This document shows, in pieces, positions 7,303 to 13,245 of a DNA stretch of 13,272 nucleotides; position 1 is the first letter of the stretch; the number at the start of each line of letters is the position of its first letter. The notes under the pieces are model-generated. The model saw nothing but the letters and a program-made list of their open reading frames with translations, did not search any database and had not been told where the DNA came from. Origin of the DNA: Flavobacterium psychrophilum (GTDB lineage: Bacteria; Bacteroidota; Bacteroidia; Flavobacteriales; Flavobacteriaceae); assembly GCA_945890865.1 (NCBI GenBank), contig CAMDDB010000017.1, forward strand, positions 1-13,272, given 5' to 3'. The position numbers and the translations under genes were made by a program.

Positions 7303-7751
7303 AAAGCTTTTTTGATACGATCCAAATCGCGTTTGGTATCTTCTTCTTTTAAACTTTCTCGTTTGTCGTAATTCTTTTTACCTCTACACAACGCAATATC
7401 AAGTTTTGCTAAGCCTTTTTCATTGGTATACAAACGAAGTGGAACAATTGTTAGACCTTTATTGTCCGAATCTTTATTGAGTTTTTTTAATTCTTTCTTG
7501 TTTAAAAGAAGTTTACGTTCGCTTTTCGTTTTATGATTGTAATGCGTACCATACAAATACTCTTCTATAGTAGCATTAATTACAAAAAGCTCACCCTCAT
7601 GAAATTCGCAAAAACTTTCTGTAATGGATGCTTTTCCTAAACGAATCGATTTAATTTCGGTACCGGTTAAAACAATTCCAGCCGAATATTTATCGAGAAT
7701 TTCGTAATCGAATTTAGCTCTTTTATTGAGTATGTTGATCGTTTTTAACAT
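7299..7751 (-). CDS. smpB: SsrA-binding protein SmpB
   Basis: SmpB binds tmRNA (SsrA) and brings it to stalled ribosomes for trans-translation. The 150-residue protein has the SmpB oligonucleotide-binding barrel: N-terminal NKRAKFDY, the strongly conserved [13 protein letters not shown] at 25-37, the [13 protein letters not shown] tmRNA-binding segment, the LTIVPLRLY strand and the GKKNYDKRE motif leading into the basic C-terminal tail that forms a helix in the decoding centre. Length is normal. ATG start at 7749-7751. An exact TAnnTTTG box ends 7 nt before the ATG, so the mRNA would have almost no leader. The stop codon lies within TTAA, shared with the stop of convergent pcm. Confidence 0.97.
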   Translation of the reverse strand: MLKTINILNKRAKFDYEILDKYSAGIVLTGTEIKSIRLGKASITESFCEFHEGELFVINATIEEYLYGTHYNHKTKSERKLLLNKKELKKLNKDSDNKGLTIVPLRLYTNEKGLAKLDIALCRGKKNYDKRESLKEEDTKRDLDRIKKAF

Positions 7752-7758
7752 GTGATTG

Positions 7759-7766
7759 CAAAGGTA
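7759..7766 (-). promoter_or_regulatory. Bacteroidota -7 promoter box for smpB
   Basis: The minus strand reads TACCTTTG, an exact TAnnTTTG match, only 7 nt before the smpB ATG, so transcription would begin at or very near the start codon. It abuts and overlaps by 2 bp the perfect inverted repeat at 7765-7792. Confidence 0.5.
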
Positions 7767-7792
7767 CTTTAAAAATCCATATTTTTAAAGTA
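7765..7792 (-). repeat. Perfect 12-bp inverted repeat between the GNAT gene and smpB
   Basis: TACTTTAAAAAT (7765-7776) and ATTTTTAAAGTA (7781-7792) are perfect reverse complements around a CCAT loop. In the minus-strand transcript the hairpin starts 2 nt after the GNAT stop codon and ends at the TA of the smpB -7 box. It has almost no GC and no following T-run, so it is a poor intrinsic terminator; it could act as an operator on the smpB promoter or as a weak 3' end for the GNAT transcript. Confidence 0.5.
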
Positions 7793-7794
7793 AA

Positions 7795-8358
7795 CTAATT
7801 TTTAATAAAATTGCGTTGCAACAAACCATAGATGACCGTGTCAGAAAATTCATTGTTGTAGTAAAAATTTTCTTTATAATGGGCTTCTTTTACAAATCCA
7901 ACTTTTTGTAAAACACGTTCGGATGCACTATGTCTCGCATCGATAACAGCTTCAATGGAATGAAATCTAAACGTATGGAATGCATGCTCTAACAAGGTGT
8001 TTACGGCTTCCGTTGTATACCCTTTTCCCCAATGTTCGGGTGCGATCATATATCCCAGTTCGGTTCTATAATGCTCGGGCTGTGTTCTATAAAAACCCAT
8101 GAGTCCAATGCATGTATCGCTCCCTTTTTCCGTAACTGCCCAATTGATATCGGTATTTTCATCAATTTTATCATTGATTTGTTTAATGTAAGCTATCGCC
8201 TCTTCAGTATTGGTTACCAATGGTCTTGGGATGTATTTCATGGTGTGTGGGTTTCCTCGAAGACTTAAAATTTCGGGAGCATCGGCATCCGTTAATTTTC
8301 TAAATTGCAAACGTTCCGATTCGAGAAGTGGAAAAGGGGAGAAGTTGAGTTGTAGCAT
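7795..8358 (-). CDS. GNAT family N-acetyltransferase (RimJ/RimL-like)
   Basis: This acetyl-CoA-dependent acetyltransferase of 187 residues belongs to the RimJ/RimL-like branch: N-terminal ESERLQFRKLTDADAPE, the WAVTEKGSDTCIG strands, the acetyl-CoA pyrophosphate-binding motif A with HWGKGY at 109-114 followed by TTEAV, and the C-terminal SERVLQKVGFVKE segment. Members acetylate ribosomal-protein N-termini, antibiotics or small amines; the substrate cannot be read from sequence. I chose the ATG at 8356-8358; a TTG seven codons upstream is less likely because the family usually starts close to the ESERL segment. It is divergent from the M28 peptidase gene (95-bp intergenic region) and lies 43 bp upstream of smpB, which has its own promoter. 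Confidence 0.9.
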   Translation of the reverse strand: MLQLNFSPFPLLESERLQFRKLTDADAPEILSLRGNPHTMKYIPRPLVTNTEEAIAYIKQINDKIDENTDINWAVTEKGSDTCIGLMGFYRTQPEHYRTELGYMIAPEHWGKGYTTEAVNTLLEHAFHTFRFHSIEAVIDARHSASERVLQKVGFVKEAHYKENFYYNNEFSDTVIYGLLQRNFIKN

Positions 8359-8433
8359 AAAAATTTGCTTTGATTTCAAACGTCCAAATTACTATTTTTA
8401 ACTATTTAAACGAAACTTTACTACTATAATTAC

Positions 8434-8441
8434 TAAATTTG
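8434..8441 (+). promoter_or_regulatory. Bacteroidota -7 promoter box for the first M28 peptidase gene
   Basis: TAAATTTG matches TAnnTTTG exactly and ends 12 nt before the ATG at 8454. Its TTG is the alternative upstream start codon of that ORF; because the codon sits inside the promoter box, the downstream ATG is preferred. Confidence 0.5.
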
Positions 8442-8453
8442 AATAAAAAACAA

Positions 8454-9809
8454 ATGAGATATATTTATTTTATTGGCTTTTTATGCTTTAGCCAACTTTT
8501 TTTTGGTCAAACGGATCCCAAAATTTATTCGATAATTGATCAAATTGATACCAAGCGAATTGAAGCAGATATCCGAACTTTGGCAAATTTTGGTACACGA
8601 AATACCTTTAGTGATACCACTTCTAATCAACGCGGAATAGGAGCTGCAAGAAGATGGATAAAATCTGAATTTCAAAAAGTATCTAAAGAATGTTCCAATT
8701 GTCTAGAAGTTTTTTATCAAAAAGATTTTGTAACCACAAATGATGGGGAGCGCATTCCAAAAGATACTTGGATTGTAAATGTTGTAGCCATCCAAAGGGG
8801 AACTGCAAATAGCAATCGTTATATAATTATGACAGGCGATATTGATAGCAGAAATTCTGATCCAATAGATTTCACTAAGGATGCTCCGGGTGCTAATGAT
8901 AATGCTTCAGGGATGGCTGGTACTATTGAAGCGGCGAGAGTTTTATCTCACTATAAATTTGAGCACAACATAGTCTATCTAGGTTTATCTGGGGAGGAGC
9001 AAGGTTTATTTGGTGGGAAAGGTTTTGCTGCCTATGCTAAAAAAAATAATTGGGAAATTATAGGGGTTTTAAACAATGATATGATTGGGAATATTGAAGG
9101 AGTTAACGGCGTCATTGACAATAGAACTTTTAGAATTTTTTCAGAACCTACTTCCGTCACAGATACCGAAAAAGAAATTAGTAATAGACGATTCTATGGG
9201 GGTGAAGTAGATGGTATTTCCAGACAACTTGCGCGGTACATTCATAAATTGACGTCGACATACATGCCCGAAATGAATCCGATGATGGTCTATCGATTGG
9301 ATCGATTTGGTCGTGGAGGACACCATCGTCCTTTTAATGATTTGGGTTTTGCAGGCGTTAGAATTATGGAAGCACATGAAAATTACAACCGACAACATCA
9401 AGATTTAAGAGTCGAAAATGGAATTAATTATGGAGATGTTATCGAAGGGGTTAATTTTGAATACGCTAATAAATTAACAGCTGTAAATGCTATAACATTA
9501 GCCAGTTTGGCGTGGGCACCAGCTGAGCCTAAAAATGTAAGAATTGGAGGAATAGTAGCCCCAAGTACCAAATTAAAATGGGATAAGGGTACCGCTAAAA
9601 ATGTTATTGGTTATAAAGTTTATTGGCGATTGACAACGTCTTCGCAGTGGGAATTCAGTCGTTTTGTTGGTAATGTAGATCAATTTGAATTGGAAGGAAT
9701 AGTAATCGATAATTATTATTTTGGGGTAGCTTCTGTCTCCAATTCGGGTCATGAAAGTGTTGTTGTTTTTCCAAACGATATTATTAAAACTACTTTCAAA
9801 AGAAATTAA
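8454..9809 (+). CDS. Secreted M28-family metallopeptidase with C-terminal fibronectin-like domain
   Basis: This is a probable exported zinc aminopeptidase of 451 residues. An N-terminal signal peptide of about 18 residues (RYIYFIGFLCF core) ends near FFG-QTD. The M28 catalytic domain covers roughly residues 30-350: Asp131 and bridging Asp149 (GANDNASG), Glu181-Glu182 (SGEEQG), Asp209 (NNDMIG) and a late His near 315 (YNRQHQ). The usual first zinc ligand is His in a GHxDS motif; here it is Asp129 (GDIDS). Similar GDxDS variants exist, as I recall, so the enzyme may be active. Residues about 358-445 look like a fibronectin type III domain (AEPKNVRI, TKLKWD, GYKVYWR, YYFGVASVSNSGHES). No type IX secretion C-terminal domain or lipobox is seen. 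The ATG at 8454 was preferred over TTG at 8439 because the latter overlaps the promoter box. Confidence 0.88.
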   Translation: MRYIYFIGFLCFSQLFFGQTDPKIYSIIDQIDTKRIEADIRTLANFGTRNTFSDTTSNQRGIGAARRWIKSEFQKVSKECSNCLEVFYQKDFVTTNDGERIPKDTWIVNVVAIQRGTANSNRYIIMTGDIDSRNSDPIDFTKDAPGANDNASGMAGTIEAARVLSHYKFEHNIVYLGLSGEEQGLFGGKGFAAYAKKNNWEIIGVLNNDMIGNIEGVNGVIDNRTFRIFSEPTSVTDTEKEISNRRFYGGEVDGISRQLARYIHKLTSTYMPEMNPMMVYRLDRFGRGGHHRPFNDLGFAGVRIMEAHENYNRQHQDLRVENGINYGDVIEGVNFEYANKLTAVNAITLASLAWAPAEPKNVRIGGIVAPSTKLKWDKGTAKNVIGYKVYWRLTTSSQWEFSRFVGNVDQFELEGIVIDNYYFGVASVSNSGHESVVVFPNDIIKTTFKRN

Positions 9810-9891
9810 AGCGCCAAAATTACTTTAAATTTAATAAAAAACTTTTTTTTGATAAATAGTGACTAAAATGGGCACTTAAAAAATAATATTT

Positions 9892-10221
9892 ATGCATTGG
9901 AATGAACTAACAGAACTAGAACAATTAGAAGCACTAATAAATCAATCGGAAGAGCAACCCGTTTTAATTTTTAAACACAGCACCCGTTGCAGTATTAGTA
10001 GATTTGCGCTCAAGCAATTTGAAAATGAATTTGATTTACAGGATAAAATAGCACCCTATTATTTAGATCTATTAAATCATCGTGATATTTCAAATGAAAT
10101 AGCTCTTCATTTTAAGGTACAACATCAATCGCCACAAATACTACTACTCAAGAATAGGGCAGTGGTGTATGACACTTCTCATGAGAATATTGATGCCACC
10201 GAATTAAAAAAGTATTTATAA
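9892..10221 (+). CDS. ytxJ: YtxJ-type bacillithiol system redox-active protein
   Basis: This 109-residue cytosolic protein has a thioredoxin-like fold and belongs to the YtxJ (DUF2847) family, thought to act in bacillithiol-dependent thiol redox control, probably as a bacilliredoxin-like or monothiol protein. The active-site segment is FKHSTRCSIS with a single Cys33; the position of a second CxxC cysteine is Ser36. The cis-proline loop is QSPQ with Pro81. The rest follows the fold: WNELTELEQLEALI helix, PVLIF strand, YYLDLL strand, PQILLL strand and a C-terminal DATELKKYL helix. ATG start at 9892. It lies 82 bp after the M28 peptidase gene on the same strand and is followed at once by a strong terminator. 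I found no exact TAnnTTTG box in the 82-bp gap, so it may be co-transcribed with the peptidase. No bsh genes for bacillithiol synthesis are in this window. Confidence 0.87.
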   Translation: MHWNELTELEQLEALINQSEEQPVLIFKHSTRCSISRFALKQFENEFDLQDKIAPYYLDLLNHRDISNEIALHFKVQHQSPQILLLKNRAVVYDTSHENIDATELKKYL

Positions 10222-10252
10222 AAAAAAGCATTTGATTTCAAATGCTTTTTTT
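10221..10252. terminator. Bidirectional intrinsic terminator between ytxJ and the second M28 peptidase gene
   Basis: A perfect stem GCATTTG (10228-10234) / CAAATGC (10239-10245) with loop ATTT is flanked by seven A on the left and seven T on the right, so each strand ends in a U-run. The ytxJ stop (10219-10221) and the peptidase stop (10260) lie on either side, so it serves both convergent genes. Confidence 0.9.
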
Positions 10253-10259
10253 AAATGTT

Positions 10260-11282
10260 TTATTTTCCGTCTCGATCTACTTTGATGCGTTCGGGTCTAT
10301 TGGCTAATTCCCAAGCGAGAACAAAGGCTAATTGAGCTCTTTTAGCTAAAGCATCATACTCAATTTTATCGGGTGTGTCAGTCGACTGATGATAATCGGC
10401 ATGAATGCCATTGAAAAAGAAAATGGCAGGAATACCTTTCTTTGCAAAGTTGTAATGATCTGAACGAAAATAAATGCGCTCTGGGTCTTTGCGATCGTTG
10501 TATTTGTAGTCTAATTCTAATTGGGTATATTTTGCATTGACTTCTTCATTAATGGTGTGTAACTCACTACTCAATCGATCTGAACCGATTACATAAACAT
10601 AATTGTTAGTTTTTGGATGCAGCGTATCGCGTCTTCCGATCATATCGATGTTGATATCAGCAATTGTATTTTCTAAAGGGAATAATGGGTTTTCAGAATA
10701 AAAGCGAGAGCCGTGCAAACCATGTTCTTCTCCGGTTACGTGCAAGAATAGGATGGAACGTTTGGGTCCAAATCCTTGTTTTTTAGCCTCATTAAACGCT
10801 TGTGCGATTTCTAATAAGGCTACAGTTCCCGAACCATCATCATCGGCACCGTTAAATACTTCGCCATTTTTAATTCCTACATGGTCATAATGTGCAGAAA
10901 TCACTAGAATTTCTTGCGGTTTTTCAGAACCTTCTATAAAGGCCCAAATATTTTCTGAATCGTTCAATTTAGGAGCAAAGCCACGTTTCATGAAATCGGA
11001 AGGCACTTTTTGATAAAAATCGCTAGCTCCTTTTGGAAAACTGATGCCATTTTTTTTGTATTCGTTTATTAGATAGTCACCCGCTCTTTTTTGACCAGGT
11101 TCGCCTGTATTTCTACCTTCCATATTGTCGTCGGCAACAATGTAAAGGTGTTTACTTAATTCGGCAGGAGTAATGCTGTTTTTAAAGGTGGCAACATCGG
11201 CTACTTTTGTTCCCTTTTGGGCAGTTGTTGAGCTTATCGTCACTAATGCTAAAGCAAGAATGAATAATATATTTTTTTTCAT
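10260..11282 (-). CDS. Secreted M28-family aminopeptidase
   Basis: This exported zinc-dependent aminopeptidase has 340 residues. A signal peptide (KKN start, hydrophobic core ILFILALALVTI, cut near SSTTA-QKG) leads into an M28 catalytic domain with every metal and catalytic residue in place: His131 and Asp133 in SAHYDHVG, bridging Asp147 in GADDDGSG, Glu185-Glu186 in TGEEHGLHG, Asp213 in NIDMIGR and His298 in YHQSTDTPDK. The pre-domain segment ADDNMEGRNTGEPGQ is common in periplasmic M28 peptidases. No lipobox or type IX sorting domain is visible, so the protein is probably periplasmic. ATG start at 11280-11282. The 118-bp upstream region (11283-11400) carries only a near-match to the -7 box (TATTTTTA at 11300-11307). 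The DUF6150-like gene lies upstream on the same strand. Confidence 0.94.
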   Translation of the reverse strand: MKKNILFILALALVTISSTTAQKGTKVADVATFKNSITPAELSKHLYIVADDNMEGRNTGEPGQKRAGDYLINEYKKNGISFPKGASDFYQKVPSDFMKRGFAPKLNDSENIWAFIEGSEKPQEILVISAHYDHVGIKNGEVFNGADDDGSGTVALLEIAQAFNEAKKQGFGPKRSILFLHVTGEEHGLHGSRFYSENPLFPLENTIADINIDMIGRRDTLHPKTNNYVYVIGSDRLSSELHTINEEVNAKYTQLELDYKYNDRKDPERIYFRSDHYNFAKKGIPAIFFFNGIHADYHQSTDTPDKIEYDALAKRAQLAFVLAWELANRPERIKVDRDGK

Positions 11283-11400
11283 TTCGATTTATTTTTGATA
11301 AAAATACGAATAATTTTGGATCTGTACTCTAATTATAAAATGATGGCTAATAATTCGTAAGTGGTTGTGAATGTTGCAGGGAAGTAAAATTACGGACTAT

Positions 11401-11733
11401 TTAATATAAAAGATATTTCTTTTCGTTATTGCGCCATCCGGCTTGGTTTTCATACGATACAAAGTAGATCTTAATATCGGTTTGGTTTTCGTAATCTACA
11501 AAAAAGATTTTTGTTTTGGCCTGATTAGAATATTGTGTAAAAAACCATTTTCCATTGTTATCACCCGCTTGGTTTTCATACTTCACTTTAAAGACTTTTA
11601 AATCGGCTTGGTTTTCATACTTTACAACAAAAACCTTCACCTCTGCCTGATTGGCATATTGGGTGCTGAATACTTTTTGGGCAGTAGCTACAGAACAGAG
11701 CATAACAAATACCAAGCTTATTAGTGACTTCAT
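11401..11733 (-). CDS. Small secreted repeat protein, DUF6150-like
   Basis: This 110-residue protein has a signal peptide (residues 1-18, cut near SVATA-QKV) followed almost entirely by repeats. The motif Y-x-N-Q-[AT] begins at Tyr26, 39, 52, 68, 81 and 94; each is followed by an alternating K-V/I-F/Y-x-V stretch, which suggests one beta-strand per 13-residue unit. Two super-repeats of 42-43 residues are evident (26-67 and 68-110), each with three units and ending in a Gly-Asn-rich turn (AGDNNGKW, AGWRNNEKK). The look is that of the DUF6150 family of unknown function; I base this on memory of the repeat style. A small beta-sheet or solenoid in the periplasm or at the surface is inferred. The IS3-family element lies only 28 bp upstream of the ATG (11731-11733), with the -7 box between them. 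Confidence 0.82.
   Translation of the reverse strand: MKSLISLVFVMLCSVATAQKVFSTQYANQAEVKVFVVKYENQADLKVFKVKYENQAGDNNGKWFFTQYSNQAKTKIFFVDYENQTDIKIYFVSYENQAGWRNNEKKYLLY
11404..11658 (-). repeat. Tandem super-repeat coding for six YxNQ units
   Basis: The coding segment for residues 26-67 (11658-11533) and the one for 68-110 (11532-11404) are copies of the same three-unit block. At DNA level the plus-strand string TTGGTTTTC followed by GTA or ATA recurs in four of the units, so the duplication is still visible in nucleotides. Confidence 0.75.
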
Positions 11734-11750
11734 AGCAATTATTTTGAAAT

Positions 11751-11758
11751 CAAATATA
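11751..11758 (-). promoter_or_regulatory. Bacteroidota -7 promoter box for the repeat-protein gene
   Basis: The minus strand reads TATATTTG, an exact TAnnTTTG match, 17 nt before the ATG. Upstream on the minus strand, TTTTTG (11780-11775) lies 16 nt from the box, one base short of the usual 17-23 spacing. This possible -33 element is inside the tip of the insertion sequence. Confidence 0.5.
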
Positions 11759-11761
11759 CTA

Positions 11762-11788
11762 TGTAAATCGTCAGCAAAAAGTGTACTG
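11762..11788 (+). repeat. Left terminal inverted repeat of the IS
   Basis: The 27 bases match the reverse complement of 13246-13272 at 18 positions, including TGTA at the tip and the blocks TC, TCA, AAAGTG and ACT. Confidence 0.7.
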
Positions 11789-11826
11789 ATTTAGTCAAAA
11801 ACTAAGAGAGTGTTTTCAAAAATTAT

Positions 11827-11834
11827 TAAATTTG
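11827..11834 (+). promoter_or_regulatory. -7 promoter box for the IS transposase genes
   Basis: TAAATTTG matches TAnnTTTG exactly and ends 7 nt before the orfA ATG, so the transposase mRNA would be leaderless or nearly so. Such a promoter lies inside the element, as expected for self-contained expression. Confidence 0.5.
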
Positions 11835-11841
11835 AATTATT

Positions 11842-12195
11842 ATGAAAACACCAAGAAAACAAACAACAGAAAATTACATTAAAGAGATTCGAAGAAACAC
11901 CAGAAGAATCTTTAGTTCAGAACAGAAAATACAAATCGTTATGGAAGCATTACGAGCTGAAATGTCTGTTGCAGAATTATGTAGGAAGTATTCCATCAAT
12001 GAATCCCAGTTTTATAAGTGGAACAAAGAATTTTTAGAAGCGGGTAAGAAAAGATTATCAGGCGATACAACAAGAGAAGCTACTAGCGATGAAGTAACAG
12101 AACTCAAGAAAGAGAATCAACGTTTAAAAGTCATGGTTGCCGATTTAGTTTTACGCTATGATATCGTAAAAAAAAGCTTGGAAATATTGGATTAA
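11842..12195 (+). CDS. IS3-family transposase OrfA (DNA-binding subunit)
   Basis: OrfA (117 residues) carries the DNA-binding part of the transposase. A basic N-terminus (KTPRKQ, RRNTRR) is followed by a helix-turn-helix of the Transposase_8 type: EQKIQIVMEAL, then MSVAELCRKYSINESQFYKW at 41-60. Residues about 84-112 (EVTELKKENQRLKVMVADL) form a leucine-zipper-like coiled coil, the usual IS3 multimerisation segment. The ATG start at 11842 has a -7 box 7 nt upstream. The reading frame passes over A8G at 12168-12176; a -1 shift there leads into the orfB frame, otherwise translation ends at 12195 after six more codons. OrfA alone typically acts as a regulator or inhibitor of transposition in this family. 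Confidence 0.93.
   Translation: MKTPRKQTTENYIKEIRRNTRRIFSSEQKIQIVMEALRAEMSVAELCRKYSINESQFYKWNKEFLEAGKKRLSGDTTREATSDEVTELKKENQRLKVMVADLVLRYDIVKKSLEILD
12168..12176 (+). other. Probable programmed -1 ribosomal frameshift site (A8G)
   Basis: The run AAAAAAAAG is read in orfA as (GT)A AAA AAA AGC, giving the slippery heptamer A AAA AAA. A -1 slip makes the next codon AAG at 12174-12176, and from there the frame is open through 14 codons into the orfB ATG at 12216 and on to 13226. The orfB frame is closed upstream by TGA at 12159-12161, so the two frames overlap only at 12162-12195, around the site. I did not find an obvious downstream stimulatory hairpin. Confidence 0.75.
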
Positions 12196-12215
12196 CTGAC
12201 AAATTCAAGAAATAC

Positions 12216-13226
12216 ATGCGACTTACTATATCCGAAAAACAAGAAATCATTCACATGGTTGTTCGATCTGAAATTGGAGTAAACAGAACGCTTCGGGAGA
12301 TTGGAATTAACAAGAGTACTTTTTACAATTGGTATCATGCTTATAGCGAAAATGGTATTGAAGGTTTGCTTCCAACCAAACGAGTGTCAAACAGACAATG
12401 GAACTGTATACCGCAAGAGCAAAAGAATTTAGTTGTAAAATTAGCTTTGGATTATCCTGATTTATCTTCTCGTGAATTAGCTTATAAAATGACCGATGAA
12501 CAACAAATATTCATATCAGAATCAAGTGTTTACAGAATTTTAAAGTCAAGAGGTTTAATTACAGCTCCAGCTCATATTTTTCTGAGTGCGGGAAATGAAT
12601 TTACAGACAAAACAGGCTTTGTTCATCAAATGTGGCAAACGGATTTTACCTATTTTAAAATATTGGGATGGGGATGGTATTATTTAAGTACGGTTTTAGA
12701 CGATTACAGCAGGTACATTGTGCACTGGGAACTTTGTTCAAATATGAAAGCCGATGATGTGAAAAGAACCGTGGATACTGCGATTCAAAAAGCTAAATTA
12801 ATTACCAAACAAAAACCAAAGTTACTATCGGATAATGGCTTGTGTTATATTGCAAGTGAACTAAAATCATATTTAAAAGACAATTATCAAATGCAGCAAG
12901 TGCATGGCAGACCCAATCATCCACAAACACAAGGAAAGATTGAACGCTATCACAGAACTATGAAAAATGTTGTGAAACTTGAAAATTACTTTGCTCCAGA
13001 GGAATTAGAAGCTGCTTTACAAAAGTTTGTTAACCGATACAATAATGAGCGTTATCATGAATCATTAAACAACTTAACTCCTGCAGATGTTTATTTTGGA
13101 AGAGGAGAAATGATATTAAAAGAAAGACAAAAATTAAAGAAAATTGCAATTATTAATCGCAGAAATGAGTACCAAAAATTAAAATTAACAACAAATCAAA
13201 AAAAACATTTATCTTTGAATTATTAA
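12216..13226 (+). CDS. IS3-family transposase OrfB (DDE catalytic subunit)
   Basis: OrfB (336 residues from the ATG at 12216) is the catalytic part. It begins with a helix-turn-helix (VNRTLREIGINKSTFYNWY, about 22-40), a second HTH-like segment (LSSRELAYKM to ESSVYRILKSRGL, about 83-114), and then the retroviral-integrase-type core with the DDE triad: Asp143 in QTDFTY, Asp206 in LSDNG and Glu243 in GKIERYH, with 36 residues between the last two. The RYNNERYHESLNNLTPADVYF segment is the usual C-terminal landmark. By a -1 shift at 12168-12176 it can be made as a 461-residue OrfAB fusion, the active transposase in this family; free OrfB may start at 12216. The stop at 13224-13226 is 46 bp from the right tip. 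Confidence 0.93.
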   Translation: MRLTISEKQEIIHMVVRSEIGVNRTLREIGINKSTFYNWYHAYSENGIEGLLPTKRVSNRQWNCIPQEQKNLVVKLALDYPDLSSRELAYKMTDEQQIFISESSVYRILKSRGLITAPAHIFLSAGNEFTDKTGFVHQMWQTDFTYFKILGWGWYYLSTVLDDYSRYIVHWELCSNMKADDVKRTVDTAIQKAKLITKQKPKLLSDNGLCYIASELKSYLKDNYQMQQVHGRPNHPQTQGKIERYHRTMKNVVKLENYFAPEELEAALQKFVNRYNNERYHESLNNLTPADVYFGRGEMILKERQKLKKIAIINRRNEYQKLKLTTNQKKHLSLNY

Positions 13227-13245
13227 CTAAATACTCTCTTAGGAA

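Noticed and set aside
7295..7313. AAAAAGCTTTTTT palindrome at the pcm/smpB junction as a terminator
   Set aside because: It has no loop and lies in the smpB coding sequence; a hairpin of this shape cannot form well.
8359..8379. TTG start seven codons upstream for the GNAT acetyltransferase
   Set aside because: The ATG at 8356-8358 fits the family better; the extra residues (KSKQIF) have no support.
8439..8453. TTG start five codons upstream of the M28 peptidase ATG
   Set aside because: The TTG is part of an exact TAnnTTTG promoter box, and the ATG at 8454 gives a good signal peptide.
9141..9401. Minus-strand open frame of 86 codons inside the first M28 peptidase gene
   Set aside because: It lies wholly in a conserved plus-strand gene and has no recognisable features; it is a shadow frame.
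9810..9891. Separate promoter for ytxJ
   Set aside because: No exact TAnnTTTG occurs in the gap; only A- and T-runs are present, so read-through from the peptidase gene is as likely.
11283..11400. Small RNA or gene in the gap between the repeat-protein gene and the second M28 gene
   Set aside because: I see only a weak imperfect inverted repeat and a near-match to the -7 box; no ORF or clear structure.
11404..11658. The repeats as a CRISPR array or microsatellite
   Set aside because: The repeats are in-frame codons for a regular protein motif with a signal peptide in front, and unit sequences diverge as coding DNA does.
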